From: Glutinoglossum americanum | Lineage: Eukaryota; Ascomycota; Geoglossomycetes; Geoglossales; Geoglossaceae | Reading direction: 5' to 3' | Assembly (NCBI GenBank): GCA_020080175.1 | Contig: JAGHQL010000075.1 | Span: 1-64,000, forward strand | DNA length: 64,000 bases | In this document: piece by piece, positions 34,216 through 45,528 of the stretch | Numbering within the stretch: position 1 is the stretch's first letter | Layout: each line of letters starts with the position of its first letter | Notes under the pieces: generated by a model | What the model saw: only the letters and a program-made list of their open reading frames with translations | Database searches by the model: none | Told to the model about the DNA's origin: nothing | Made by a program: the position numbers and the translations under genes

Positions 34216-36379
34216 TTATCTAGAATGTCTCGCGGCAGGAGCCATCGTGGCGAGCGCCAGCGCAGGCTCCGTCTTCTTGCAAGCACTCATGAACCTGTCC
34301 GAGCAAGACCCCAGGATGAAGTTGTGCCGGTTCGCCAAATGTCGCATAAAGTGGCTTTTCTTCGAGAATTTTTCTCCGTGCTCACAGCTCTCGAAGTGAT
34401 GTTCGTCTCGAAGGTGATGGAAGCGAGCACTCCAGTCCGGGGGGCTGGTGAATTCGTCACCGCAGCAGAGGCAGAAGTCATCTACGGGGGTTTCGTTGAC
34501 TGGTGCGAAGAAGGCAAATGGTGGGCGTTGGGCAAGGAGTTTCATGTCATTGAGGTTTGGACAGGACCAGAGTTCGGAAGGTGTGTGGTAGGTTTCTAGG
34601 TGGCTGTCGAGTTCTTTGGTGTTGCTGAAATAGATGCTGCAGTGTCGGCAACTGAGCGTTATCTCTGGTCTATAAGGTCTGCGCAATGCGATAACCTGTT
34701 AGTGGCAAGCGGCTAGACCAGAGGTCATGACACAAGGCACTCACCTATTGGCGCTATCAGATAGCCGTTGAATCGTTAGCAAAGCCGCCGCATCCCATTC
34801 CGGTTTAAATCCCCTAATGGGGGTTAAGTAATCTTGGTGTAACGGGGCCGGTGTTGAACGTGGATCCCAAGAGGCCATGGTCAGACCTTCCTCATAGTGT
34901 TCGCCAATATGCTCTATCCGTTCATCCCATGTCCTAGGCAAATGTGAGCAGAACCCGCAGTTCCAGTAAGCCTCTTGCAGCTCACCCAACAAGAGCTGTG
35001 GGAAGTGTAGGGACTGCTCGTGCTGTTTCCATTCCCATTTGTATAGGCACTGTCGGAGGCAATATGTGCATTGAAATGGCTCCGGAGGACCACCTATGGC
35101 GGCTGGAACACCCGACTTCACGGAGCTCGGCGGCTGATGGCTCTCGCCGCTCGAGTGATGGCAGTGTGTGTGAGAGGAAAGGGTGGCGCTAGAATGGCTA
35201 GACGAAATGGGAGCTGCTGACGTGTGCGCGCTGAAGACTAAGGAAACATGCGAGGCGGGTGATGCCGATAGGCCATCCGGGTTTGTTTCTAGAGCGCGAG
35301 GGGCTGGTGGAGGCGTGGCCGGGAGTCCTTCGTCGTTGGCGTTTCTCATCTTCTCCCCACTACGAGGCCTGGATGCAGGGTGCAAAAACCAAGACGGTGC
35401 GATCCCTGTCGATGTTTCCGGTTTCCGGTTTCCTTCTTGGCTGCTGGTAGCGTTATCTCTGCGCTCCCCTGGTGTGGGTGACCTCTGTCCATCATTCAGA
35501 CCAGCATCTCGACTGTGTTTATACGGACGCCACCAGGTTTTGAGTTTTGAAAATGGGTCAGAGGGGACTTTGCATAATGGGTTGAAGTAGCATAGTCGGT
35601 CTTGTTGTTGGCAGTTTAAGCAGGACGGTTTGGATTTATCGCATAGGACTTGGTCGTCACGGCAATGTTGGCAACTGGAGACAATTAGTTAGTTTTTGAA
35701 TAAGGAATAATTGGCCTAGTCCAGCCCTTTCCAATTTGGTAATAAGTCCTACTTACGCAGTATTCAACTCGTGGGTCTTCCAATCAGATAGCTTTTTATC
35801 GGATTTGCGTTTAGGCCGCATAGGCATTTCTGAATGGGCACTTGTTGGCCTATCACTGGGATCATCGGGGTCCCAGTCTAGATGGAGGGCTAAGCTAGGT
35901 TGATCCTAGACATGAGTACTGTCAGCTATGCACCAATAGGTCAAGCTATTTCTAGGTTATAGAGTTGTGGACAATGGTCACCTGCTGAATGGCACCGGTA
36001 TCTAAGACCTCTTGTGGTGCCTTGGCCTCGGGGTTCTCATTTAAGCTGACGGTTAGATCAGGTGAGCCAATTGGTAAATCTTGTCTCTAATATCCCATTA
36101 GGAGTTGCTCGCCCACGGTAATGACTTTGTATTACCTACGGAAAGCTCCACATCCTCCGACTTTGCTGGCGCGTCCTTTCCCTTAACCCACCAATGTGAC
36201 CCAAATATAAATTCGAACTCTCGAAAATCCTCTCCGAGCTCTGGTGTACCCTGCTCCCCCATATATCCGGGCTGTGGATCAAAGTTTGTCTGGCCATCCC
36301 TTTCCTCTTGAATCACGCTCAGGTTCGCGGTGGCGGTCATGGTTTTAGCGACTGGTATCTGGCGTTTGTTTGCGGCCAT
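34216..36379 (-). CDS. Transcription factor joining Zn2Cys6 and five C2H2 fingers, five exons, 628 aa
   Basis: Exons 36140-36379, 35982-36086, 35757-35905, 34745-35674 and 34216-34678 join in phase, with introns of 53, 76, 82 and 66 nt, each with GT/AG and suitable branch sites. Residues 166-193 form a perfect binuclear zinc cluster, C-x2-C-x6-C-x6-C-x2-C-x6-C, split from the preceding exon one residue before its first Cys. A basic stretch (MPMRPKRKSDKKLSDWK) precedes it. After a Ser/Pro/His-rich linker come C2H2 fingers starting near 367 (CTYC..HEQSLH), 404 (CGFC..HIGEH), 485 (CRHC..HLETYH), 546 (CLCC-type, HHLRDEH) and 573 (C..HLANRH). Zn2Cys6 proteins bind CGG half-sites in the nucleus; a combined cluster plus five C2H2 fingers is uncommon. 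No fungal_trans domain was seen. No break was found; targets are unknown. Confidence 0.8.
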
Positions 36380-37400
36380 AAGGGCTGGTTTTGCTGTCGG
36401 ACAGGGGCCCCGCCGCTGGAAACGGGCTTTGGTTTGGAGGGTGATTAGGCCACTATCTTCGGAATGGGGTACCTAGAGACCTTAAGTGCGGTGATAACAC
36501 AGCCCTCTGATAGCCTAGATGCTGTCGGGGATGACGGTATGGTAGGATTCTGGATAGGAGTGTCGTAGGCCAGGTGAGGTATCGCATGCCAGCAGCGGAT
36601 TAGGTGGAGTTGAGGCTGGCTACCACTTTTATGTTTTCTTGTAAGTGACGTCGAAAGGTAGCGATGAGCTCTCTAGAACGTTGTAATAGCGATGGTGGGT
36701 CCGGATGGCGTATAGCTACTAGTGGGCTAAAACCAGCACCGACAGGGTGGGAAGAGGCGCAAATAGACTATGCGGAGAAGGCTCTAATGCTCCAAAAATA
36801 CGGCGTCCCCAGCGACAGAAACCCCGAAACGAAGGGTTGTGGCTGGGCCTCACAAGAATAATCTAAATTCTCGCAGGAAGAAGAGGTGTGAGGGAAAAGC
36901 CGGGACTTGGGCAGTCCTGTTGCCTTGCTGTTCGTTCTAGCCATCGTCTGCTAAGTCACCAGTGAGTTTTCGGCCTGGTCTATGTCGATGAAGCAGGAAA
37001 TTTTCATCGTAGAGCTGGCTTAAGCGACCAGTGCCACGTAGCTGACTGAGCTGGGCGGGGTGTGTCCAGCTACCATTGGGAGGGTCAGCCTCAAGTCTGA
37101 TGGACTGGACTGAATACGGGTTGATAATTATGACAGTTCAGATGAAGAGGAGTCCCTATCACGATGATAAGGCGACTGGGTAGATGCAGATGGAGAATCG
37201 AGGGTCGCGCGGATACGAAGTACATGCTGGCGCTCATGCCGCTCTAACATCCACCTCAAGAAGTTCCCAAGTTCAGCGACCCAGAGAACTTGCTTTTGCT
37301 TGTAATTTGCAGGCAAAGGCCTTAAATAAATTAGGTAATCAATAATAGTCACCGCTTTATTGGTACAAGCATTTTAGTATGTCTGTCGGTTGGCCTCTCA
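36380..37400. other. Intergenic, no confident gene
   Basis: This is the promoter side of the zinc-finger gene and the unread 5' part of the decayed NACHT-ankyrin-ZZ gene. Frames at 36.66-36.86 (+) and 37.13-37.35 kb (-) have no motif. Confidence 0.45.
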
Positions 37401-39800
37401 TTGGGTAGATCGCTGAGCTCCCCCATTATCAAGGCAGAACTCTCAACCTACGAATCGAGATATGATATGAAGGGACTACTTGCTCGTGCAGAGCATCCAC
37501 TGCAAATGCCCGTTTTTTGTCTTGGCCAATTCCGCTCACCAGATGCGTCAGCTAGAACGGGAAAAACCATTCTCGCATACGTCTCCTGCGTGACTATTGG
37601 ATCCTTGGTTGGTCAGCTGTCCATGCAGTCCTCGGAGATGCCAAAGGTCATTAGAAGTATCTACGAAGAGAACTTCAGACGGGGGGCACAGTAAAGAAAG
37701 AACCCGCCTACCTTGCGGGAGCTCTTTCACGCCTTGTCCGGTACTGCGGAGGAAACTTCGCGTTACTGCAACACATATACCATCACTGGCGCCCTCGATG
37801 AATGTGAGAAGGGGGGAGAGCCACTTAATGGATTGGTCGGAATTCATTCCAAGCAGGCACTTCGACTGAACATACTCGTTGCTAGCCGCCTAGAAATCGA
37901 TATCAAGCGAGGCTTAACCAGCTTCCAGGTGTTTCAATTGACGAGAGCAACGTGGCCCACGATGTAGACTATGTTGAGGCTGAGTTACAAAAGAACCTGA
38001 GGCTAGCCAAGCAGCCGCAATTTGTAAGGGATAGAATAGCTTCGTCACTTGTAGCAGGGGCTCATGGAATGTGAGTCTTCCCCCAATAACGAACTCTGCT
38101 GTGCCATGGGTTGACTGAGTGAACTCAAGGTTTCGCTGGGTGTAGTGCCAACCGGATGTTCTCCGCAAGGCCAGAAACTGAAAGGCCATTGACCAAGCAC
38201 TTTGCGCTCTCCCGGTTAGCTTGGATGAGATCTACGAGAGAATTCTACTAAACATCGAAGGGACCGATTTTGAACCTGCGTCTAGGGCTCTTCGCTGGCT
38301 TATTTGCTCTGTTCGTCCACTATCAACTGAGGAGCTAGCTGAGGCTATCTTCGCTGTTTCGGGACAGGGGTGTATGGATTTCGCGAACCGGCTTATGGAT
38401 CCTGACGATATGTTCGACATCTGTGGTACTCTTATCACCTCGAGTCGGGAGTTGTGGGTTTAGCCCATTACTCAGTGAAAGAATTCCTCATTTCTTCTAG
38501 GATCCTTAGTAAAGGCAGCTGTATCCTTAGATATGCGGTGATCAAGACGGATGCACACCGGGAACTCGCAAATATTTGTCTTACGTACCCTGCCTTCGAT
38601 GATTTCAACAGCTTTGCACTGGGAATTTCGGCAGCTCTTCGAGACCGCCTAAGGGATTACCCAAGGAGATTGTACGGATGCTCCTTGGTCGGGAAGCAGA
38701 CCCTACAAAATTCGGTGGAGGTAACCCCGGCTACCCTATAACAGCGGCAATAGTGAGCAGAAACACCGATCTAGTACAAATGCTTCTGGACCCAGGCGCT
38801 AGCCCAAATGCCGGCGCAGGCGGCTGCGCCCCTAGACCTTGTACTACCAGATTTTATGGTTCTCCATTAGAGGTGTGTGCAGCCGTGGGAGACGAGCGGA
38901 CTATTCGCCTTCTTCTAAAGTATGGAGCTATCGCTAATGCTCCAGGGAGCTATTGGGGTCCGCCTTTGGTAAGTGCGGCTTGGGGTGGCCACTTGGAAGC
39001 CATAGAACTTCTCACACATGGGGGAGCTGACATCAACGGACGATATATGAGCCCCTTAGAGACAGCCGTATGGGCCGGGAATTACAGTGGTACAGGGGCT
39101 GCTAAGGGGTTGCGCTAAGGTCAACTATGGCGGAATTTTGGAACCCCATTGGCCGGTGCGGCGGGGATCGGCTCCAAAAGTCTTGTGAGACTGCTTCTTG
39201 AACGCGGAGCTGACGTGAATTCTAGTGGCGGATATCTTGGGTCCCCGCTCGAGGCCGCAGCAGGAATCAGAAATCAAAGTATAGTACAGCTTATACTACT
39301 GCATCATGCCGACGTCAATTTCCCAGGGGGTGAGTACGGATCTGTAGTAGCGGCAACAGCAATTAAAAGCTACAATAGCACTGCTCAGACCCCCATAAAT
39401 CTTGGCACGAGCGTAGCTATACCCGACCTGTATGGCTATACTCTGGCACACTGGCCTGCTGTGGGGAAGGTAAAAGCCGATAAAGCGTATTTCCCTAGCT
39501 ACATTGATTTCGGTGCTGAGGGTGTAATAGGAGCTGGAATGGAAAAGCGAAGGGAAACTATTAGGGCTCTCGTTTAACACTTGAGATTACCCTTCTCACC
39601 GAATTGTGGATTCCATACCCTTAGCAAGTGCCTTATGTTTTCAGGTTTAGACAACGAAGCAGCTACCGAGTGTTTGAACCCGTTAATTCATATTGCGACG
39701 GGTGCGAGATCGGCGAGGTGACTATATCCGGGCCTAGATATGTCTGCAGGGCCTGCCGGGATTACGATCTGTGCGAGCAATGCTACTGCTGCTTGTAAGG
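37401..39800 (+). pseudogene. NACHT-ankyrin-ZZ NLR-like gene, heavily decayed
   Basis: Pieces in three frames keep the family order. A degenerate P-loop (RTGKTILA, near 37.56 kb) is followed by a Walker B-like TGALDECEKGG, NACHT-linker sequence around 37.95-38.07 kb (LRLAKQPQFVRDRI, VAGAHGM), a winged-helix region (LDEIYERILLNI, RPLSTEELAEAIF) and HYSVKEFLIS. Ankyrin repeats run from about 38.7 to 39.6 kb (PLEVCAAVGDERTIRLLLKY, LVRLLLERGADVN). A ZZ-type zinc finger lies near 39.69-39.79 kb (YCDGCEIG, then VCRACRDYDLCEQCY, six of the expected ligands). Some fungal NLR-like proteins do end in ZZ domains. Many stops and frame changes separate the pieces, so it cannot be translated whole. It differs from the 13.8-kb NLR-like gene in repeat sequence and tail, so it is not a recent copy. 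Confidence 0.75.
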
Positions 39801-40178
39801 GAGTAAAAGATGAAGTCAATTTCATAATAGCTACTAACTGAGCGCTAGATGACGTATAGTTGCCTAAATAGCCAGTAACCAGAGGATGGTCACGCTCTAG
39901 GAGCATGTAGATAAGGAGGGTGCATGCAGTTGCTGGAATGCATGGAGCCAAACGCTTCCAGTAACCGATTTACCCGCGCATTAAGCTCCATGCACTAGAC
40001 ACTTGAAAGTACACTCCGGTAGAAATATGCCAATAGAAACGAATGTGGGACCGGAGGACTACCAGAACCTAAAGCTCACTCCCCCGTACTTACCCACGGG
40101 GGTATTATGCATCGTGTTACCACTTCAGTGTTAATACTTGCCGTCCTTTTTCCTGTACACAAGTTAGTTAGGTCATCG
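39801..40178. other. Short intergenic stretch
   Basis: 3' flank of the decayed NLR-like gene and of the metallopeptidase gene read toward it. Nothing else seen. Confidence 0.5.
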
Positions 40179-42257
40179 CTACGAATGAGGGCGATTGCCA
40201 TACTTGTTCACCGACCCGCAGTCCACGCCCATCTTCTCTAATTTCGCCCTCTCGATATGGCTCATCACGACGTCCGCATCAATCAGGCTCGATGCCGACC
40301 CGACATCAGCAGCCCTATCATAGAACTTCTGGCACCGCCGACGCGCCTCAACGGAGGCATAGTGCGGGCGCAGAGTCTTGTCCTGCAGCGCCTTCCGAAT
40401 TGCATCGACCCCCTCGTCCAGATGATCGCCACCAAGTACGAGAACGAGGTGAACGTCGGGGGTAGTTAGGAGCTTGTGGGCAGCAGCAGCATGCGACTTA
40501 TCGAGTGGAGGAGTGACCAGGACACTTCTGCTACCAACGACAGTCGCCGCAGCACCACCAGAAAGGCCCCAGCCGACTCTAACAATAATATCCGCAATAC
40601 CACTGCTTGGGAACAAGGCGCCTTGCCCACCGCGAAGTAGAGTCAAGGATGTAGAGATGCTCTCCCCAGCGCCAAGGTTCTTTAGCGGAGGCTGCTTATC
40701 GTAGCAGACGAGTGGCTTAAAACTGCGAGTGATCCTGGACGAATGGGTGACCGTCCCAGACACATAGCCGGATTTGAAGCCAATGTCGCTAGGTACAAGT
40801 GCTGGTTCCTTGCCTTTGTTCGTGAGCTTGACGTTGACGCGGACAGGGGCCCCAAGTGGCACTTCTCCGAGCAAAGGCGTAACCTCCAGGTCCAAATCCG
40901 GCATCTCGAAAACTTCATCCTGTGGCGAAATGGGCGGGTTGGTGTTTGACTCAAGCCCGAATTCAACGCCCCCGGGCCGGACGTAGATATCTGGCCAGTG
41001 GCGCAACTGCATGAGATTTTCGTCGGCATAGTTCCACTTGATATTGTTGGGAAACGGGTTTGCTGGCGTTCCTTTGCTGACAATGGTGAGGGTTCTGTTC
41101 ATAAAAGAGTTGTCGGACTCCACAACATTGTGCAGCAGTCCAAAGGCATGACCGAGCTCGTGGACAGCTGTCCGGAAATATGGGGCTTTCGCCGTTCCGA
41201 ATCGCTTGTTCTTTTCCACTCCCCAATTGTCGGTATCGGGTGTCATTATATGAGAACCAATGCCTACTCCTTCACGGGCTACATTGTTGGAGTCCGTCGA
41301 AGACCAGTCGAACATTACCCCAAAAGCCGGATCATCAAGCTCCTTAACCACAAGAATGTAGTAATGCCATTCCTCATCAAGATTGACTGGTTCACGCTTC
41401 TCGAGCATTGCCTGGTGAAGCTCTCCATCAGACCAGCTATCACCGGACTTCTCCAGGACGTCTGTATCGCTTAGTTCGACGCTCAAGTCGAGGCCGACGT
41501 TCTTAAATACGGTCTGCCAGTTCTGCCCAGCGCCATTGTCAAGCGGACGCTCAGAGCCGGACACAGTGTCTATCTCCACCTTGCATTTACGGAAAAACTC
41601 AGAGACCCATCCCATCTTAAGGCGGCCAACGACGGCCCCCGTTGTATCGGATTTAACATCTCCTTCGGCGTAATCACTTGGCGATGGATAACCTGACCCA
41701 AGAGGGACAGTCATCCATGTCATCTTGACGTTGTAGTCACTGGTGTCTTTGGTAAAGCTGAAGTCGGTCTTGCTTGTGGCCTGATATCGATACATCTGAA
41801 TCCCCATGTCAAAGGTACCTCTGGTTGTGAGAAATTCGTCAATCCTAGTGATCCTAAGATAGTAGCGATAATTGCCCCTGCTCTGAATCGGGATTCCATT
41901 CGCGGGGTTAGGAGGTGGGCGAAGAAGGACATGGGGCGGTATGGGAGGAAATGGTGGTCGGGGAGGAAATGGCCCACCAGGGAGGACAAACACTGGCCTC
42001 TGATACAGGTCTCCGCTGGCGGTCCGTCCGGCGGAATTATTCTCGATACGAATGGTTCCGTCGTAAGCAACAGTGGTTGAGTTGGCGGGCTGGTAGTTGA
42101 CTAACCAAGATCCAGTTCGGATGGGTTTAGGTAAAGGAAACGGCGGGAAACCGATAGGCTGGGGGATAGGGATAGGTGGGCTGTCGTCGGAAGCCCGGGA
42201 GTTGCCTGGGATTGCGACTGGCAGGACGTCCGGTAGCGGTGGATTCGCTATGGCCAT
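40179..42257 (-). CDS. Zincin metallopeptidase with HExxHxxGxxH motif, 692 aa
   Basis: One uninterrupted frame. Residues 366-376 read HELGHAFGLLH, the metzincin zinc site: three His ligands, Glu367 as general base, Gly373 at the turn. Met386 in SFMNRT is a candidate Met-turn residue. The first 125 residues are Pro-rich and disordered (PIPIPQPIGFPPFPLPKPI, later PGGPFPPRPPFPPIPP). Residues 126-300 look like a beta-rich pro- or accessory domain. After the protease core, residues 440-590 have a beta-sandwich character (LLGEVPLGAPVRVNVKLTNK, ADIIVRVGWG), like a CARDB-type or Ig-like module. No signal peptide is visible, so it is cytosolic or unconventionally exported. I cannot assign a named MEROPS family. 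It lies head-away from the LITAF region and next to the decayed NLR-like gene, with which it shares no obvious link. Confidence 0.85.
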   Translation of the reverse strand: MAIANPPLPDVLPVAIPGNSRASDDSPPIPIPQPIGFPPFPLPKPIRTGSWLVNYQPANSTTVAYDGTIRIENNSAGRTASGDLYQRPVFVLPGGPFPPRPPFPPIPPHVLLRPPPNPANGIPIQSRGNYRYYLRITRIDEFLTTRGTFDMGIQMYRYQATSKTDFSFTKDTSDYNVKMTWMTVPLGSGYPSPSDYAEGDVKSDTTGAVVGRLKMGWVSEFFRKCKVEIDTVSGSERPLDNGAGQNWQTVFKNVGLDLSVELSDTDVLEKSGDSWSDGELHQAMLEKREPVNLDEEWHYYILVVKELDDPAFGVMFDWSSTDSNNVAREGVGIGSHIMTPDTDNWGVEKNKRFGTAKAPYFRTAVHELGHAFGLLHNVVESDNSFMNRTLTIVSKGTPANPFPNNIKWNYADENLMQLRHWPDIYVRPGGVEFGLESNTNPPISPQDEVFEMPDLDLEVTPLLGEVPLGAPVRVNVKLTNKGKEPALVPSDIGFKSGYVSGTVTHSSRITRSFKPLVCYDKQPPLKNLGAGESISTSLTLLRGGQGALFPSSGIADIIVRVGWGLSGGAAATVVGSRSVLVTPPLDKSHAAAAHKLLTTPDVHLVLVLGGDHLDEGVDAIRKALQDKTLRPHYASVEARRRCQKFYDRAADVGSASSLIDADVVMSHIERAKLEKMGVDCGSVNKYGNRPHS

Positions 42258-42394
42258 AGTGGCGGTACGTAGTGTGACAACGGTTTGTGGTTACGAGCGA
42301 TTTCTTTTTCTGGCTCTATGAGATTTGGAGGATAGCTCTGCGGGAGAACTTAGGGCAATGATGGGTCAAGGAATATAGATGTGCCCGCGGCCGA

Positions 42395-42402
42395 TTTATA
42401 TA
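42395..42402 (-). promoter_or_regulatory. TATATAAA box upstream of the metallopeptidase gene
   Basis: A perfect TATATAAA on the minus strand lies about 140 nt upstream of the ATG at 42257, a plausible core promoter position. Confidence 0.5.
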
Positions 42403-45400
42403 TTCAGGAAGCGTTCAACTCAACCGAGATTGACCCACTTGCTGTTCAGCTGGAGGCCACTCCAGAAACAAAGCCGCATGACTTGGGAACACCTCAGCTG
42501 TTGGACCAAGGAGATCTAGACTGTCGCATGTATGGAGCCAAGGAAAGCTCATGCTTCAGCCTTGAAAAGAGCGCAATAAAGAAGACCATCTATCGGAGAT
42601 AAATGAACCCCCTCCGTCAGAGGAGTGAACCCGCTACCCCGCATGCATTCATCAAGTCAGGGACTGCATTCAGGATGGTCTCGATTGGGATCGAGGAGCG
42701 CCAACTCCATGAAGGGTGTGCAGCCATAATCCGCCTAAGGGAGGGTCTTTGGTCTTCGGGGGAATATTCACCGCTTTCTTACAGAACCATGACGAAGCCG
42801 GCTCTGAAGTGCTGCGGAGGCGGCCCAAGATGAGCTGAATGCTCTTGGCTGGAAGGCTGAGGACACCTTATGGAGGGCCTTGGCTCTTGGCAGGGTGGCC
42901 CACCCAGCAGCCTTCTCGCCCTAGAGCTCTCGAAAGAACGCGGCGGCGGGCGTAGTAGTTTCGGGCTGAGCAACTCTCGAGAAATTGGAAACATGATAGT
43001 AGTACTGCGTAGAGCGCATCGGATTGAGCAAGAAGCTCTTGCGGGATGCGCCAAGCAAATGGGCCAAGCCCGGCTAAGCTGCCAATGCCAGAGCCACCAC
43101 CAACGTGAATCAACACGCCTTCCAACAAAAAACCAACTCTTGACAGGTGTAGCACTGTTCCAGCGTTCGCGGCCCAGACAGCACTCGTAATGCCTTCATG
43201 CGGAACGAGAACCCCGCAAAACCCCGCAATCCTGCCATCCTCCCAAGACTTGGCGACGAAAACCCCGGGGATCCGGGACAAACCAATGCAGGATATTGGG
43301 TGATGACGAAAATGCTCTAGCATCACAGCGGACCGAAGCTGACGACACGGAGCTGGGCTGAGATCCGCCGTAGTCAGTCCCAGACCTAAATGCGAAAACT
43401 TGGAGCAAAGATTACATGGGCCGAGACTTATACCCGTATTCGTATTGTCGGAGGTTGAAGACACGTAAAAGAAGACCCCGCACGTGAACCTCGCCGCTTA
43501 AAAAAGGAAAAATATGCAAAAAGCCTTGATGGCATTTCTTCCGAGCTGATAATCACTTGGCTGAATCTCCCATGCTCTGGCTGGTGAGAGACTCTGTATG
43601 TACTGAAGCCGCCTCTGGTTTCCATTGGCTATGGCAGGTGCTGTGACTGACTAAGCCCCACCCAACCGACTTGGCTATACTAGACTCCGCATACAGCAGG
43701 CAGAGTAGTGCATGGTAGTATATAGTATATGTATGTTTTTTGTACAGCACAAAAATATCCCCATCAGTCCGCGACCAGCTAATTTCCACGACTACGGTCC
43801 ATCCGTCTCCCATCCGCCTTATTACAACTAGGCATGCTGAAGCGATCGGTGGAAAAGAAAAAAAGAAAACAAAAACTTGGCATCAGCTAACTATATCGAC
43901 GGAAAGACCCACGGCCAAGTCCAGGCTTGAGCAAAAAGGAAAACAGACTGTAGAGTGCTCTCTAGAGGGCCTGGATTGAGCCACAAGCCTCCAACGACGC
44001 CTCGTTTCGAAAACCACTGGCTGTTAGTTGGTGGAATCTTGGCCATGCCGTTCGAACTAGGCGCCCAGACCATACCACGTCTGTTTCACCGCGCAATGGT
44101 ATATTTTGCTCTGCCGTCCCGATGGCCTCCCCAATTCCCAGCTCTCGCCGGTATCGCATCGTATCGTATCGTTTGGCCCGGCCAACTTTCGCGTGCACGA
44201 TGCTCTTTCTACTCGCGCCCAAGTCTCATGTACATGTCGACGCCCACGAAACGCTGCGCGATGCGCGGTAACAGGGACGGTTCGGTAAGGTACCGCTCTA
44301 TCTAGCTGGCAGAAAACTCTTCCTTGTGTGCATGCGGGTGTCCGTGCATATATGCACGCTACCGTCGAGGAACCGGGAGTTGGTCCAGCCCGTCCCACCC
44401 CCCCCGCTGCTTTCGGTATTTATTTCCGGGCAGGTAAGGGTGAGGCTCTTAACCAGTTGCGTTGTCAGCATCGGCCCGATCGTTGGTCGACGGTTGGTCG
44501 ACGGTAAACTGTTAAGTCTAAGTAGCACTGCGTGCATCCCTTCGCGGCATAGTCGACCTGCCCACTCACTACCCCTTGGCTAGTCCGTGGAGAAGTCGGG
44601 AGTCTCAAGTTGCATGGCCAGTCAGTCCTTCATGCACGAAAAAGGAATGAAGGGGTAGCGTGAACTCAGCCCACTGCAAGCGCCGCGATCTCGATGCGGT
44701 CGGTCGCCTCTACCTCCCCGATCGCCTCACGGGCGCGCAAGGCTGATTCGGTATGCAACAAACCGGGAGACCTTTCTAGGTCCGTGCATTCGGGCTTGGC
44801 GTGTGAGAGATTGAGCCATCATGCGGGAATAGAGGGTAGGGATTTAAATAGGACGATTGCGCGGGTACGCATAGCATGTATGCTGTACCTGTATACAGTA
44901 TGCTACATTCCTAGTAGCCATGTAGTAGCGCACAAACCTCCTTACTGCGAGGGTGTACACCTCACTTGGGAGCGAGCGCATGGCTAAACTCTGCGGTTAT
45001 TGCGAGAATGAGGGCATCATTCTGCTCATCTTAGTCACCCCTGGTCTCCTTCGATGGTTTTTCTCGATGCATTGGGCATTGCGGATCCCGAAGATGAAGG
45101 GCCCCAGGATCAAAACCCCACCAAAGAAGTTGACATATAGGCATTTCCCTCCACCCCCGTATTTCCTTCGCTGTTTTCGGTTCGCAATCTCCACGATGAA
45201 CTAGCTGTATGTGGCAAGGGTCGCGCTCGCGTTGCTAAGAATGGAGTTTGGATTGGTCGGATATGCGCTGTGTAACTCCTGCTGCCTGCGTTGGGTGCGT
45301 GGCGTACGCCGGTAAGTTTAGGGTGGAGTGCGAGGTGGAAAGTGTCGAAAGGGGCATACATCCATCTAATCTTTAAATATCGGAGGCCAGCCTTGGCTGG

Positions 45401-45423
45401 AGGGTTCCCGCAATCAATCCTCC
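42403..45423. other. 3-kb stretch without a confident gene
   Basis: Frames near 42.4-42.9 kb (+) and 42.9-43.5 kb (-) have protein-like composition but no convincing domain or splice pattern. The 43.7-45.4 kb part has simple motifs: a repeated GTATC run near 44150, a doubled GTTGGTCGACG near 44484, and several purine/pyrimidine tracts. It includes the LITAF gene's promoter region at its right end. Confidence 0.4.
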
Positions 45424-45430
45424 TATAAAG
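45424..45430 (+). promoter_or_regulatory. TATAAAG box upstream of the LITAF gene
   Basis: TATAAAG lies about 100 nt upstream of the candidate ATG at 45529 and is followed by a pyrimidine-rich leader, as usual for highly expressed fungal genes. Confidence 0.5.
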
Positions 45431-45528
45431 CACATTTGACTCTTCCCTGCACCTACAATTTTTTACCGGCTTTGCTCGCCGCCCCAACATAAGAATCGCC
45501 GCCTGTCTTTTTCTCCCTTGCCGAGAGG

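Noticed and set aside
42868-43464. Minus-strand frame with a GNAT-acetyltransferase-like string (AKSWEDGRIAGFCG)
   Set aside because: The similarity is one short stretch; the rest lacks the acetyl-CoA binding motif and reads like an antisense shadow of a plus-strand relic.
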